64,000 nucleotides of DNA from Deltaproteobacteria bacterium (GCA_020632695.1 JACKFB010000019.1:1-64000); one strand, 5' to 3'; counted from the first letter of the stretch, positions 1 to 10,368 are shown. Numbers and translations: made by a program. Notes: generated from the sequence alone by a model not told the origin.

Positions 1-677
1 ATGTCGGGCAGGTGCTTGTCCTGGCGCCCGCTGGCCGCGCCCGTGCCCAGGCTGGACGGCCGCACGGCCACCCCGGCGCCGCCCGCCAGCTTCGCCTCAC
101 GCGCGCGGAGATCCTCCCACTCGCCGCCCGCCGTGCGCACCCAGGTGTGGTCGTCGGTGCCCACCCGGCGCAGCTCGCCCCCGGCGATCGCCAGGGTGCG
201 CCGGACCAGCACCTCGCCGCTGACGTCGCGGTCGGCGATCTCCAGGTCGTACTCGTCGCCTTCGGCGTACTGGTAGAAGATCCGGCTGATGGGGGCGTTG
301 CGCCAGTCGACGATGCGTACCCGGTCCGACAGGAAGGTCTCCTTGCCGATGAGCACCGAGCGGCGGCCGTGGTCGTCGTCCACCACCAGGTGGCCGAAGT
401 AGGGGCTGTCGCGGTCGATCTTCCCGCGCATCGACTGCTGCTGCTGCGCGCGCAGGGCGGCCAGGCGGTCCATGTCCTCGACGATGCTGGCGATGTCCTC
501 GTCGAGGCGCTCGTCGGCCAGCACGTCGCGCAGCTCGACCAGGCGCTTGTCGTGGTCGGGGGCGGCGGGCGCGCTGTCCAGGCGCGCGATGTTGGCCCGG
601 ACGATCTCGAGGAGGTCCAGCTCTTCGCGCACCTCGTCGGGAGGCGCATCAGGTGGGTGGCGGCGGGCCTGCGACAT
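1..677 (-). CDS. HelD/UvrD-like superfamily 1 helicase, N-terminal part (cut by window edge)
   Basis: The first 225 codons of a gene that runs off the left edge. Translation begins at the ATG at 677-675. The visible part holds a charged N-terminal helical region rich in Arg, Glu and Leu, then the stretch SPYFGHLVV...IGKETF...RIVDWRNAPISRIFYQY. That block is characteristic of the region before the ATPase core in HelD / helicase IV-type proteins. The last visible residues (RQDKHLPD) normally lie shortly before the Walker A motif, which is outside the window. Family members are DNA helicases or RNA polymerase recycling motors; which applies cannot be judged here. The gene is divergent from the lipoprotein gene that starts at 855. 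Confidence 0.72.
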   Translation of the reverse strand, partial: MSQARRHPPDAPPDEVREELDLLEIVRANIARLDSAPAAPDHDKRLVELRDVLADERLDEDIASIVEDMDRLAALRAQQQQSMRGKIDRDSPYFGHLVVDDDHGRRSVLIGKETFLSDRVRIVDWRNAPISRIFYQYAEGDEYDLEIADRDVSGEVLVRRTLAIAGGELRRVGTDDHTWVRTAGGEWEDLRAREAKLAGGAGVAVRPSSLGTGAASGRQDKHLPD

Positions 678-854
678 GGCGGGGGACTATGAGGTGGCCC
701 CGGGCGCGAGGCAAGCATCCGTCGTCGCCGCGGACGGACCGCATCAGATCTTTGCAACCTCCCGAGAATCCGACTCCAATCGATGGCACGGACTGTGCTA
801 GGCTCGCAGCCCGGAGCATCGCCCGGACCGGGCGTGCCCACAGGGAGGGGATCG

Positions 855-3710
855 ATGGCTCGTCTTTCTGCCGTGCTTCCGTCGGCACTGGCGTTGGTGA
901 CGTGTATCCAGGCTGTGGGCTGTACGGGCTCGGGCGTGAGCGGCAACGTGGCCGACCGGGTGGTCAGCGCGGTAGAGCCGACCCAGGTGGCCGCCGGGTC
1001 GCCCGCGAGCGTGACATGCACCGTCTTCGACGACCATGACCGGGTCGTCGTGACGCCCACCACCTTCGAGGTGAGCCCGGCCGAGGGCCGCACCGTCGAG
1101 GGCGCCACGGTGCTCCCCACCAAGGTCGGCACCTACACGGCGGTCTGCTCGGCGCCCGCCTTCGAGATGGTCGACCCCACCGGCGCCACCCTCGAGGTCG
1201 TGGCCGGCGACCCGGCCCGCGTCACGGCGATCCTCGACCATCCGCAGGTCGCCGTCTTCGAGAAGACCAACGTGACCTGCGCGGTGGAGGACGCCTACGG
1301 CAACGTCATCGAGGGCGGCACCCAGGTGGTCGCGCCCGAGGGCGTCGCGGTGGCCGACCACCAGGTGAGCTCCGACGCCGTCGGCGAGTACAGCATCGGC
1401 TGCGCGGTCGCGGGCTTCGCCGACATCGAGGTGGTCCCGGCGACCCTGGTGGTGACCGCCGGCGACCCGGCCACGGTCGAGCTCATCGCCACGCCCATGC
1501 GCGAGTCGTACATCGTGGGGCTGATGACCAACCTGAGCTGGATCGTGCGGGACGCCCACGGCAACGTCATCCCGAACGTGCCCGGCACGCTGACCATCCC
1601 GCAGCCGGGCATCACCGTGGTCGACGAGGCCCTGCACCGCGTGCGCTTCGATGCGGAGGGACGCTACACCTTCACCGTCCGCCTCGACGCTCCCTGGGAG
1701 GCGCTCACCGACGACCTGACCCTCATCTCGGACGAGAGCGGGCCGGTCATCACCATCCCCTGGCCCCAGCGCGGTGAGACCGTGCAGGGGCAGGGCGGCT
1801 TCCTCACCATCGAGGGCACGGTCATCGACGCCTTCGGCGAGGTCGACTCCTTCACCGTCAACGGCAAGGCCGTGCCGGTGGCCGCCGATGGCTCCTTCAG
1901 CCTGCAGATGCTGCCGCGCTGGGGCGTCAACCTCATCGACGCCCACGCCGCCGACGGCTTCGGCAACGTCACCAAGCTCACCCCCACCTTCGCCTACAGC
2001 TCCGAGTACCTCAGCTACGTCGAGAAGGACGCCCAGGGCGTGAAGCAGGACGACGGCCTCGAGCTGCTGGTGGGCCAGGACTTCCTGGACGACGGCGACC
2101 ACGACCCCACCCACGTCAACGACCTGGCCACCATGCTCGAGGTGCTGCTCGGCGACCTGGACCTGCTGCAGCTCGTCCAGGGCTTCGGCAACTTCGACCT
2201 CGCCAACCAGTCGCTCTTCCAGCAGAACTTCAGCCTGGGTCCCCTGCAGATCGTCCTGGACGGCACGCTGCAGGTCACCGCCTCCATCGTCGACCCGACC
2301 GACATCGGGCCCACCATGGTCACCATCGACAGCCGCCTGGGCGGCATCGACTCGTCCATCGAGATCGGCGACGCCGTCGACCAGGCCCTGGTCCTGACGC
2401 TGCAGCTCGAGGCCAAGGTCCCGGTGACCCTCGACATCTCGGTGTTCGGCTTCAACGTCGACACCAGCCTCACGGGCGGCGCCACCCTCTACACCCAGGT
2501 CTCCCTCGACAGCCTCCTGCTGGCCCCCAAGATCGACATCCAGAAGACGCCGGGCGGCCAGCTCGTCGTCGAGGTGGTCCAGTTCGACACGGGGCTCACC
2601 GGCCTGGAGATCGACCCCATCCAGGACGTGGTCCTCAGCTTCGACCTGGTGCTGCCCCAGTTCCTCCAGGACCTGGGCCTGGGGCCGTACACCTTCTCGT
2701 TCGCCCTGTCGCAGCTCATCGACCTGACGCAGCTCACCGACGCCATCCTGGACCCGATCACCTCGCAGTTCCTGCCCTTCGTCATCGACCTGGTCGAGCC
2801 CTTCATCCAGGGCTTCGTCGACGACATCCTGGTGACCCTGCTCGAGGCGCTCAAGCTCGAGACCAGCATCGACCTGCCGGAGCTGCTCGGGCCCAAGCCC
2901 CAGCCCATCGCGCTGGATCTCTACACCGACCTGACCAGCGTCCAGTTCACCGACGACGGCGGTCAGATCGGCCTGGGGCTCGGCCTCTACGCCGACAAGG
3001 GCGTCGAGCGTGAGCCGCTGGGCGCCATCCAGCGCGACGGCTGCCTCACCGGCACCGTCGCCGACTTCGCCTACGGCTGGCAGAACACCCTGGGCGGCGC
3101 CATCAAGACCGACGCGATCAACTCGGCGCTCTTCGCCGTGTGGTGGTCCGGGTTCCTGAACGGCCCGCTGGACCTGGGCGGCCTGCTCGGCGGTGGTGGC
3201 GGCGGCGGCATCGGCGGCCTGCCGATCAACCTCGAGGACTTCATGCTGGACATGGACTTCCTGCTCACGCCCATCCTGAGCGACTGCACCGCCGAGGGCG
3301 GCTCCATCACCGTCCAGGTGGGCGATCTGCACGCGTTCATCGCCGGTGACCTGCTGGGCGCGCCGCTGGACGCCGAGGTCTACATCGACCTGGCGCTGCC
3401 GCTCGAGTTCAGCGGCGGGGCCGACGGCCTGAGCGTCACCGTCGGTCAGTTCGAGTTCTTCGATGTGGAGGTCATCGACTCCACCGAGGACGTGCTCGGC
3501 CTCTTCGACGTGCGCGACCTCCTCGAGAACCAGCTCGGCGGCATCCTCGGCAGCTTCCTCACCGGCCAGACCTTCGGGCCCATCGCGCTGCCGCCCATCG
3601 ACCTGGGCGGGCTCATCCCGGGCCTGCCGACCAGCCTCACCCTGGAGCTCGGGGACCTCGACGTCTCCAAGGACCAGGGCTACGTCGTGATCAGCGGCGA
3701 CCTGAAGTAG
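855..3710 (+). CDS. Large Ig-like-domain lipoprotein, function unknown
   Basis: 951-residue envelope protein. I chose the ATG at 855 because a purine-rich ribosome site (AGGGAGGGG, 842-850) precedes it and the protein then starts with a lipoprotein signal peptide ending AVGC. An in-frame ATG at 783 would bury that signal. Residues about 35-300 contain successive Ig-like beta-sandwich modules with paired Cys (VTCTVFDDHD, VTCAVEDAYG), the next segment (GTVIDAFGEVDSFTVNG) resembles a glucodextranase/Big-type module. The C-terminal 550 residues are a long series of amphipathic Leu/Asp/Ile/Pro segments (for example FSFALSQLIDLTQLTD) with a poly-Gly stretch around residues 778-783; I recognise no family there. 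It could be a lipid-interacting or cell-surface protein, but that is inference. Confidence 0.8.
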   Translation: MARLSAVLPSALALVTCIQAVGCTGSGVSGNVADRVVSAVEPTQVAAGSPASVTCTVFDDHDRVVVTPTTFEVSPAEGRTVEGATVLPTKVGTYTAVCSAPAFEMVDPTGATLEVVAGDPARVTAILDHPQVAVFEKTNVTCAVEDAYGNVIEGGTQVVAPEGVAVADHQVSSDAVGEYSIGCAVAGFADIEVVPATLVVTAGDPATVELIATPMRESYIVGLMTNLSWIVRDAHGNVIPNVPGTLTIPQPGITVVDEALHRVRFDAEGRYTFTVRLDAPWEALTDDLTLISDESGPVITIPWPQRGETVQGQGGFLTIEGTVIDAFGEVDSFTVNGKAVPVAADGSFSLQMLPRWGVNLIDAHAADGFGNVTKLTPTFAYSSEYLSYVEKDAQGVKQDDGLELLVGQDFLDDGDHDPTHVNDLATMLEVLLGDLDLLQLVQGFGNFDLANQSLFQQNFSLGPLQIVLDGTLQVTASIVDPTDIGPTMVTIDSRLGGIDSSIEIGDAVDQALVLTLQLEAKVPVTLDISVFGFNVDTSLTGGATLYTQVSLDSLLLAPKIDIQKTPGGQLVVEVVQFDTGLTGLEIDPIQDVVLSFDLVLPQFLQDLGLGPYTFSFALSQLIDLTQLTDAILDPITSQFLPFVIDLVEPFIQGFVDDILVTLLEALKLETSIDLPELLGPKPQPIALDLYTDLTSVQFTDDGGQIGLGLGLYADKGVEREPLGAIQRDGCLTGTVADFAYGWQNTLGGAIKTDAINSALFAVWWSGFLNGPLDLGGLLGGGGGGGIGGLPINLEDFMLDMDFLLTPILSDCTAEGGSITVQVGDLHAFIAGDLLGAPLDAEVYIDLALPLEFSGGADGLSVTVGQFEFFDVEVIDSTEDVLGLFDVRDLLENQLGGILGSFLTGQTFGPIALPPIDLGGLIPGLPTSLTLELGDLDVSKDQGYVVISGDLK

Positions 3711-3716
3711 CGTCCT

Positions 3717-3740
3717 GGGCGGCCCTTCCGGCGGCCGCCC
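3717..3740. terminator. Hairpin between convergent genes
   Basis: GGGCGGCC (3717-3724) pairs perfectly with GGCCGCCC (3733-3740) across an 8-base loop. It sits between two convergent stop codons. No T-run follows on either strand, so it could be a bidirectional terminator helped by Rho, or simply an mRNA 3' end stabiliser. Confidence 0.45.
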
Positions 3741-3743
3741 GGC

Positions 3744-4544
3744 TCACTGCATCGTCAGGACGCCCAGCCGCAGCTCCCCTTCGGCCGTCGTCGCCAGCGA
3801 CAGGCTGAAGGGGCGCGCCGGCTCACGGCCGGCGGTGATGGCGCCCGTCAACTCGGGCGCGTCCAGGCTGGCGCGCTGGAAGGGGGTGCCCCGCAGCGAC
3901 TCGCAGGTCGCCCGCGCCTCGGCGGCGAAGCGCGCGATCAAGGCGCGCGTGCCCTCGGGCGGCAGGTTGTGGTCGGGCGAGGCGGCCCGCACGTCGGCCA
4001 CCGTCAGCACCGGCAGGCGATCGCAGCGTCCGGCGGCCGCCTCGCCCATGATCTGCTGGACGAGCGCCGTCAGCGCCTTGCCGGCCGCGTCGGTGCGCTC
4101 GGGGCCGCGCCGCACGACGAACGCGCGCCGCTCCACGGTGCCCGGCCGCAGCCGCAGCAGGCGCAGCTCGCCCTTGCCCACCCAGAGCATCAGCTCGGCG
4201 CGGGCCACCGGCACGATCCCGAACCAGGCCGTGGCGACCACGGTCACGCCGGTGAAGTGTGCCTCGGGGCGGGCGCGCTTCTTCTGCGGCAGGGTCTGGC
4301 GGATCGTCACCACGTCGCCGATGAGCTGGCCCCGATCGCGGGCCAGCGCCAGCAGCTCGGCCTGCGGCGGGGTCTCGCTGCGCAGCGCCCCGGTGAGGTT
4401 CGAGGCGACCCGGTCCAGCCAGTCGATCAGCGCCTTGGCGGCGTCGCGCTGGAGCGGGACCGGCTCCGGGCTGGCGGGCCCGGCGGCCCGGCTCGAGCTG
4501 AGACCTGTGCAGAGCAGCAGCGCCAGAATCGCGGTCCGCTTCAC
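3744..4544 (-). CDS. Exported protein of unknown function
   Basis: 266 residues with a Sec signal peptide (MKRTAILALLLCTGLSSSRA). The start is a GTG at 4544-4542, supported by a good ribosome site (GAGGAG about 8 bases upstream). No motif was recognised. The mature part has an Arg/Leu-rich helical N-terminal section, a central beta-rich region (TVVATAWFGIVPVARAELMLWVG) and two Cys (in AAGRCDRLP and ATCESLRG) that may form a disulphide in the periplasm. It lies downstream of boxB in the same direction with a 138-base gap, so co-transcription is possible but nothing ties it to benzoate degradation. Confidence 0.7.
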   Translation of the reverse strand: MKRTAILALLLCTGLSSSRAAGPASPEPVPLQRDAAKALIDWLDRVASNLTGALRSETPPQAELLALARDRGQLIGDVVTIRQTLPQKKRARPEAHFTGVTVVATAWFGIVPVARAELMLWVGKGELRLLRLRPGTVERRAFVVRRGPERTDAAGKALTALVQQIMGEAAAGRCDRLPVLTVADVRAASPDHNLPPEGTRALIARFAAEARATCESLRGTPFQRASLDAPELTGAITAGREPARPFSLSLATTAEGELRLGVLTMQ

Positions 4545-4682
4545 CGGGGGGCTCCTCGTGGGGGTCGTGGCGTGCGCCCGCCCACCGCGGCCTCGGGCGC
4601 GCCTCTGTGTACCGTCGGCGGCGCGGGAGATCCAGCCGCGGCCCCCGGCGTCAGGCGGTGCGCTGCCCTGCCCCCGATGCGC

Positions 4683-6098
<1,416 letters not shown>

Positions 6099-6149
6099 CG
6101 GGGCTCTCCGGGTCTCGAGGGGTAGGGTGGGGCGCGGGCCCGGCCGGGC

Positions 6150-7808
6150 TCAGGTACGGCGCCAGTCGAACTGCGGTCGCTTGGGGTCGCCGTAGAGCGT
6201 CAGCGCGCCCTCGTCGCCCACGGCGTTCGGGCGCTGGAAGATCCAGTTCTGCCAGGCCGACAGACGCCCGAAGATCTTGGTCTCCAGGGTCTCGGGGCCG
6301 GCGAAGCGCAGGTTCTGCTCCATGCCGGTCAGCGCGTCGGGCGACAGGCTGCGGCGCTCCTCGATGGCGATGCGCACCGTGTCCTCCCAGTCGAGGTCGT
6401 CGGGCGCGTCGGTCACCAGCCCCATCGCGTCGGCCTCGGGGGTGTCCATGCGCTCGCCCTGGCGCGCCAGCAGCTCGGCGGGGCGCTCGGGCTCGCCGAG
6501 AAAGCGCGTCTCGAGCCGCGACAGCCCGTTGGCCATCGGGTAGGCGCCGCCGTTGAGCGGCGAGATGGCCACCTCGACCAGCCCGTCGGGGTCGTCGAGC
6601 ATGTAGACGCGGTCGGCCAGCAACGCCAGCTCCAGCAGCGTCCCACCGAAGGCGCTGCCCGTCTCGATGAGCGCGATGAGGCTGCGCGAGCTGTTCTCCA
6701 GCCGCTTGAGGGTGCGCCGGATGAGGTGCCGCGTCTCGCCGACCAGCCAGTCCGACGCCAGCGCCTCCAGCGTCGCGTCCATCGCCAGCGCCGCGTCGAG
6801 CGCGCCCTCGGTGCGCAGGATCCAGGTGCCGATCTCCGGTTCGTTCACCCGCAGCCTCAAGATCGCGTCGTCCAGCTCGCGGAAGGCCCGCAGCGGCCAC
6901 CAGCTCGCGCCCAGCGCCCGGATCGCCGCCGCGTCGTCGGGGCCGCCCTGCTCAGGCAGGCGCAGCGTCAGGGTGGCGGTGCGCTCGTCCCGGTCCAGCA
7001 CCACGTCCAGGTGCCGGTAGCGCCACGCGTCGCCCTCGACCTCCGGCTCCACCGGGTCCAGCCGGATCCCCTCGGCGGGGCGGTCCCCCGGCGCCGCGTC
7101 CGCCAGCCCGCGGGCGGCCTCGGCCACGGCCTCGTCCCAGCGCGACAGCGGCGCCAGCGCGTCGACGAAGCCCCACTCCAGCGCGCGCTTGCCCTTGAGC
7201 CCCTCGGCGGTGGTCGAGAAGAAGTCGGCCCGGTCGCGCCGCACCTTGCGCTTGTCCACCACCCGGGTCAGCCCGCCGGTGCCCGGCAGCACCGCCAGCA
7301 GGGGCGTCTCCGGGAAGCTCACCGCCGAGCTGCGGTCGTCGACCAGCAGGATGCGGTCGCAGGCCAGCGCCAGCTCGTAGCCACCGCCCGAGGCCGTCCC
7401 ACGCAGCGCCGCCAGGCTCTTGAGCCCGGCCGTCTCCGACGCGTCCTCGAGGTGGCAGCGGGTCTCGTTGGTGAACTTGCAGAAGTTCACCTTGAAGGCG
7501 TGGGTGGACGACGCCAGCATCCGGATGTTGGCGCCCGCGCAGAACACGCGGTCCTTGGCGCTGTCGATGACCAGCACCCGCACCCCGGGGTGCTCGAAGC
7601 GCAGGCGCTGGATGGCGTCGGCCAGCTCGATGTCCACCCCCAGATCGTAGCTGTTGAGCACCAGCTCGTGCTGGCCGCCCAGCGACGCCTTCTCGTCCAC
7701 GTCCATGGTCAGCGTGGCGACGGTGCCGTCCACCGCGAGCCGCCAGTGGCGGTAGCTGTCGGGGTGGCGGGTGAAGCTCTCGACCCGGGGCGATTCCGCG
7801 TGCGCCAT
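6150..7808 (-). CDS. boxC: 2,3-epoxybenzoyl-CoA dihydrolase BoxC
   Basis: Crotonase-superfamily enzyme of 552 residues (family about 555). It opens and cleaves the ring of 2,3-epoxybenzoyl-CoA by adding two water molecules, giving 3,4-dehydroadipyl-CoA semialdehyde and formate. The crotonase signature is visible: CAGANIRML (CoA and oxyanion region) and RGTASGGGYELALACDR. A second, degenerate crotonase-like half follows in residues about 280-552, as usual in BoxC. The ATG at 7808-7806 has AGGAGG six bases upstream, so I chose it over in-frame extensions that would run through the regulator gene. It is the first gene of the boxC-boxB unit and diverges from the regulator gene at 7938. Confidence 0.95.
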   Translation of the reverse strand: MAHAESPRVESFTRHPDSYRHWRLAVDGTVATLTMDVDEKASLGGQHELVLNSYDLGVDIELADAIQRLRFEHPGVRVLVIDSAKDRVFCAGANIRMLASSTHAFKVNFCKFTNETRCHLEDASETAGLKSLAALRGTASGGGYELALACDRILLVDDRSSAVSFPETPLLAVLPGTGGLTRVVDKRKVRRDRADFFSTTAEGLKGKRALEWGFVDALAPLSRWDEAVAEAARGLADAAPGDRPAEGIRLDPVEPEVEGDAWRYRHLDVVLDRDERTATLTLRLPEQGGPDDAAAIRALGASWWPLRAFRELDDAILRLRVNEPEIGTWILRTEGALDAALAMDATLEALASDWLVGETRHLIRRTLKRLENSSRSLIALIETGSAFGGTLLELALLADRVYMLDDPDGLVEVAISPLNGGAYPMANGLSRLETRFLGEPERPAELLARQGERMDTPEADAMGLVTDAPDDLDWEDTVRIAIEERRSLSPDALTGMEQNLRFAGPETLETKIFGRLSAWQNWIFQRPNAVGDEGALTLYGDPKRPQFDWRRT

Positions 7809-7830
7809 CCTCTGCCTCCTGTCTGCGACC

Positions 7831-7859
7831 GGGATACTCGAATCGCCCCCCGCTCGCAA
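7831..7859 (-). promoter_or_regulatory. Probable promoter of boxC-boxB
   Basis: On the minus strand TTGCGA (7859-7854) and TATCCC (7836-7831) are separated by exactly 17 bases, upstream of boxC. The -35 element overlaps the left arm of the inverted repeat at 7856-7871, so a protein bound there should block or steer polymerase. Position and spacing are seen; function is inferred. Confidence 0.5.
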
Positions 7860-7906
7860 GCAGCATACTGCGCGGCTGTCACCGCGCTCGGCAGTATAGT
7901 GCTTGC
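7856..7906. promoter_or_regulatory. Inverted repeat, probable BoxR operator
   Basis: Two 16-base arms, GCAAGCAGCATACTGC (7856-7871) and GCAGTATAGTGCTTGC (7891-7906), are inverted copies that match at 14 of 16 positions and are separated by 19 bases. Read toward each gene, the arm is GCAGTATnnTGCTTGC and overlaps that gene's -35 element. This fits a regulator that controls both boxC and its own gene. Confidence 0.6.
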
Positions 7907-7931
7907 CGCCCCCGATGGCCCGCGCTAGGCT
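7903..7931 (+). promoter_or_regulatory. Probable promoter of the boxR-type gene
   Basis: TTGCCG (7903-7908), a 17-base spacer and TAGGCT (7926-7931). The start codon lies only 6 bases after the -10 element, so the transcript is probably leaderless. The -35 overlaps the right arm of the inverted repeat. Confidence 0.5.
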
Positions 7932-7937
7932 CCGGGC

Positions 7938-8822
7938 ATGGACGATCTCCTTCGCGGGCTGGGCGAGCGAGTTCGGGCCTCGCGGCAAGCTCGAGGCCTC
8001 ACGGTGAAGGCGCTGGCCGAGGCATCGGGCCTCTCGATCCGCTACCTGGTCGAGCTCGAGAACGGCCGCGGCAACATCTCCGTGGGCCGCCTGGGCCAGG
8101 TGGCCTCGGCGCTGGGCGTGGGGCTGGGCGCGCTGGTCGATCCTCCCCACACCGCCGACGCCCGGGTCGCCCGCCTCAGCGCGCGCCTGATCGGGCTGGA
8201 CGCGGCCTCCCTCGACCGCGTGGAGGCGGCGCTCGACCACGTGGTGCCCGGGGACGACGCGCCGCGCCGGGTGCTGGCGCTGCTCGGCGTCCGCGGGGCC
8301 GGCAAGTCCACCGTGGGCCGCGCGGTGGCAGACCGCCTGGGCCAGCCCTTCATCGAGCTGGACGGCCTCATCGAGGAGCGGGCCGGCCTCGCGCTCTCCG
8401 ACATCTTCGCGATCCACGGCGCCGACTACTATCGCCGCGTCGAGCACGACGCGCTCGAGCGCTTCCTGGCCCTGGACTCGCCGGCGGTGCTGGCCACCGG
8501 CGGCTCCCTGGTCACCCACGCCGAGAGCTGGGCGCTGCTGCGCCGGAGCGCGACCACCGTGTGGCTGCGCGCTCGCGCTCGCGACCTGTGGGCCCGCGTG
8601 CTGGCCCAGGGCGACGATCGCCCCATGCGCCGGAACCCGCACGCCTTCGCCCAGCTCGAGGCGCTGCTCGCCGAGCGCGAGCCGCTCTACCAGATGGCGC
8701 ACCGATCGGTGGACACCAGCGCCCAGCCCATCGGCGCCGTCGTGGAGGCCGTGGTCCGCGTCGTCGACGGGCGCGCGGTCGGCCGTCCCGGGGCGGCCGC
8801 GGCGCTCAGCGCCCTCGACTGA
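7938..8822 (+). CDS. boxR: BoxR/BzdR-type transcriptional regulator (HTH plus shikimate-kinase-like domain)
   Basis: 294-residue two-domain regulator. Residues about 8-62 form an XRE-type helix-turn-helix (LAEASGLSIRYLVELENGRGNIS). After a linker, residues about 110-275 resemble shikimate kinase, with a P-loop GVRGAGKST at 117-125 and the downstream ATGGSLV and RPMRRNPHA segments. In characterised relatives (BzdR, BoxR) the kinase-like domain senses benzoyl-CoA and relieves repression of benzoate genes; whether it keeps any catalytic activity is unknown. Its place next to boxC and the shared inverted repeat support the same role here. There is no Shine-Dalgarno sequence, in line with a leaderless mRNA. 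Confidence 0.9.
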   Translation: MDDLLRGLGERVRASRQARGLTVKALAEASGLSIRYLVELENGRGNISVGRLGQVASALGVGLGALVDPPHTADARVARLSARLIGLDAASLDRVEAALDHVVPGDDAPRRVLALLGVRGAGKSTVGRAVADRLGQPFIELDGLIEERAGLALSDIFAIHGADYYRRVEHDALERFLALDSPAVLATGGSLVTHAESWALLRRSATTVWLRARARDLWARVLAQGDDRPMRRNPHAFAQLEALLAEREPLYQMAHRSVDTSAQPIGAVVEAVVRVVDGRAVGRPGAAAALSALD

Positions 8823-9132
8823 AGGGGCCGCGCCGCGGCGGCATCGGCGCCGAGCCGACCACGTGCAGCATGCGGGGCCTGGCCTCCGCCGCCTGGGACG
8901 CGGCCGCGACCGGACGGCCATGACGCACGGACTGACGCCCCTGCTCCCAGCGCTTGTCTTCAGCGCCTCCCTGACCGGCTTCGTCGATACGCTGCATGGC
9001 TTCGCTCTCCTTCGAGGCGTGGTGTGCCACCGATGACGCGCCGCGTCAAGGGCCGGGCAGGTCGTTGAAAGCGGGCGCGCCCTCGACTATGACGGGGCCT
9101 GGCTTCTCCTCGGCTCCTACCCGGGTCCTCCC
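8823..9132. other. 310-base intergenic region
   Basis: Between the regulator and the DUF1015 gene. The 3' part holds a clear promoter (9065-9093). A 74-codon reading frame on the minus strand (9030-8806) ends inside the regulator gene and has no recognisable domain or ribosome site, so I do not call it. I see nothing else here. Confidence 0.5.
9065..9093 (+). promoter_or_regulatory. Strong sigma70-type promoter for the DUF1015 gene
   Basis: TTGAAA (9065-9070), 17-base spacer, TATGAC (9088-9093). The expected start of transcription is near 9100, giving a leader of about 33 bases before the ATG at 9133. Confidence 0.6.
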
Positions 9133-10368
9133 ATGCGCCTGCATCCCTTCTGCGCCCTGCATCCCCGCCCCGATCTCGCCGCCGAGGTCGCCAGCCCGCC
9201 CTACGACGTGGTCGACGCGGCGGAGGCCCGCGCGCTGGTGCTGGGCCGCCCCGACTCGTTCCTCCGCGTGGTGCGCTCCGAGGTGGGCCTGCCGCAAGAC
9301 ACCGATCCCTACGCGCCCGAGGTGTACGCCGCCGCCGCCGAGCGCCTGCGCGCGATGATCGCCGACGAGGTGCTGGTGCGCGATCCGTCCCCCGCCATCT
9401 GGGTGTACCGCCTCGACTGGGGGCTGCAGACCCAGATCGGGTTCGTGGGCTGCGTCGAGGTGGACGACTACCTCTCCGGGCGGGTCAAGCGTCACGAGCA
9501 CACCCGCCGCGACAAGGAGGACGATCGCACGCGCCACATCGACACGGTGGGCGCCCACACCGGCCCGGTGTTCCTGACCTGCCGCGCCCAGCCGTCGCTG
9601 TCGGCGCTCCAGTCGCGCCTCACGGCGGATGCGCCCACCCTCGAGGTCACCGCCCGCAGCGTGCGGCACCGGCTCTGGCGCGTCGCCGACCCCGAGCTGC
9701 TCGGCGTCCTCGAGCGGGCGATGGCCCAGCTCGACGCCTTCTACATCGCCGACGGCCACCACCGCGCGGCCAGCGCCGCCCGCGCCCGCGACCTGAGGCG
9801 AGCGGCCCACCCGACGGCCCCGGCGGACGCTGGCTTCGAGCGCTTCCTGGCGGTGGTGTTCCCGGCCGACCAGCTCCGCATCCTGCCCTACAACCGCGTG
9901 GTCGCCGATCTGAACGGCCTGTCCGAGGACGCCTTCCTCGAGCGCATCGATGGCCCCTTCGAGGTCAGCCCGCCCGGCTCGCCGGCCGCGCCGGTGTCGC
10001 GTCACGAGATGGCGCTCTATCTCGGGGGGAAGTGGCGCATGCTGCGGGCCCGGCGCCACCTCATCGACGAAGACGACCCCATCGCCCGCCTGGACGTGGC
10101 CATCCTGCAGGACCACCTGCTGGCGCCGGTGCTGGGCATCAGCGACCCGCGCTCCGACAAGCGGATCGACTTCGTGGGCGGCATCCGCGGCACCGACGAG
10201 CTGTCGCGGCGGGTCGACGCCCAGGGCGGAGGCTGCGCCTTCTCCATGACGGCCACCTCCATCGAGGAGCTGCTGGCCGTGGCCGACGCCGGCCTGGTCA
10301 TGCCCCCCAAGTCCACCTGGTTCGAGCCCAAGCTCGCGAGCGGGCTGCTGGTGCATCCGCTGGATTGA
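9133..10368 (+). CDS. DUF1015 (COG4198) family protein
   Basis: 411 residues, cytoplasmic. The N-terminus (LAAEVASPPYDVV) and the motif ADGHHRAASA at about residues 206-215 are typical of DUF1015 proteins. The DGHHR motif is shared with ParB/Srx-fold serine kinases such as archaeal SerK and SbnI, so a small-molecule kinase activity is conceivable, but the function of this family is not settled. Other conserved family segments are VKRHEHTRRDKEDDR and the aspartate-rich region near residues 310-320. The gene has its own promoter and stands alone; its 3' end runs directly into a 21-bp tandem repeat tract. Confidence 0.85.
   Translation: MRLHPFCALHPRPDLAAEVASPPYDVVDAAEARALVLGRPDSFLRVVRSEVGLPQDTDPYAPEVYAAAAERLRAMIADEVLVRDPSPAIWVYRLDWGLQTQIGFVGCVEVDDYLSGRVKRHEHTRRDKEDDRTRHIDTVGAHTGPVFLTCRAQPSLSALQSRLTADAPTLEVTARSVRHRLWRVADPELLGVLERAMAQLDAFYIADGHHRAASAARARDLRRAAHPTAPADAGFERFLAVVFPADQLRILPYNRVVADLNGLSEDAFLERIDGPFEVSPPGSPAAPVSRHEMALYLGGKWRMLRARRHLIDEDDPIARLDVAILQDHLLAPVLGISDPRSDKRIDFVGGIRGTDELSRRVDAQGGGCAFSMTATSIEELLAVADAGLVMPPKSTWFEPKLASGLLVHPLD

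Noticed and set aside
798..3332. Long open frame on the minus strand opposite the Ig-like lipoprotein
   Set aside because: It is a GC-bias shadow: low-complexity Asp/Glu/Arg/Val text, no domain, and the plus strand has a signal peptide, ribosome site and a clear protein.
6150..8921. In-frame extension of boxC to 923 residues
   Set aside because: The extension runs antisense through the regulator gene; a strong ribosome site and conserved N-terminus fix the start at 7808.
8806..9030. 74-codon frame on the minus strand
   Set aside because: It ends inside the regulator gene and has no ribosome site, domain or codon pattern like the neighbours.
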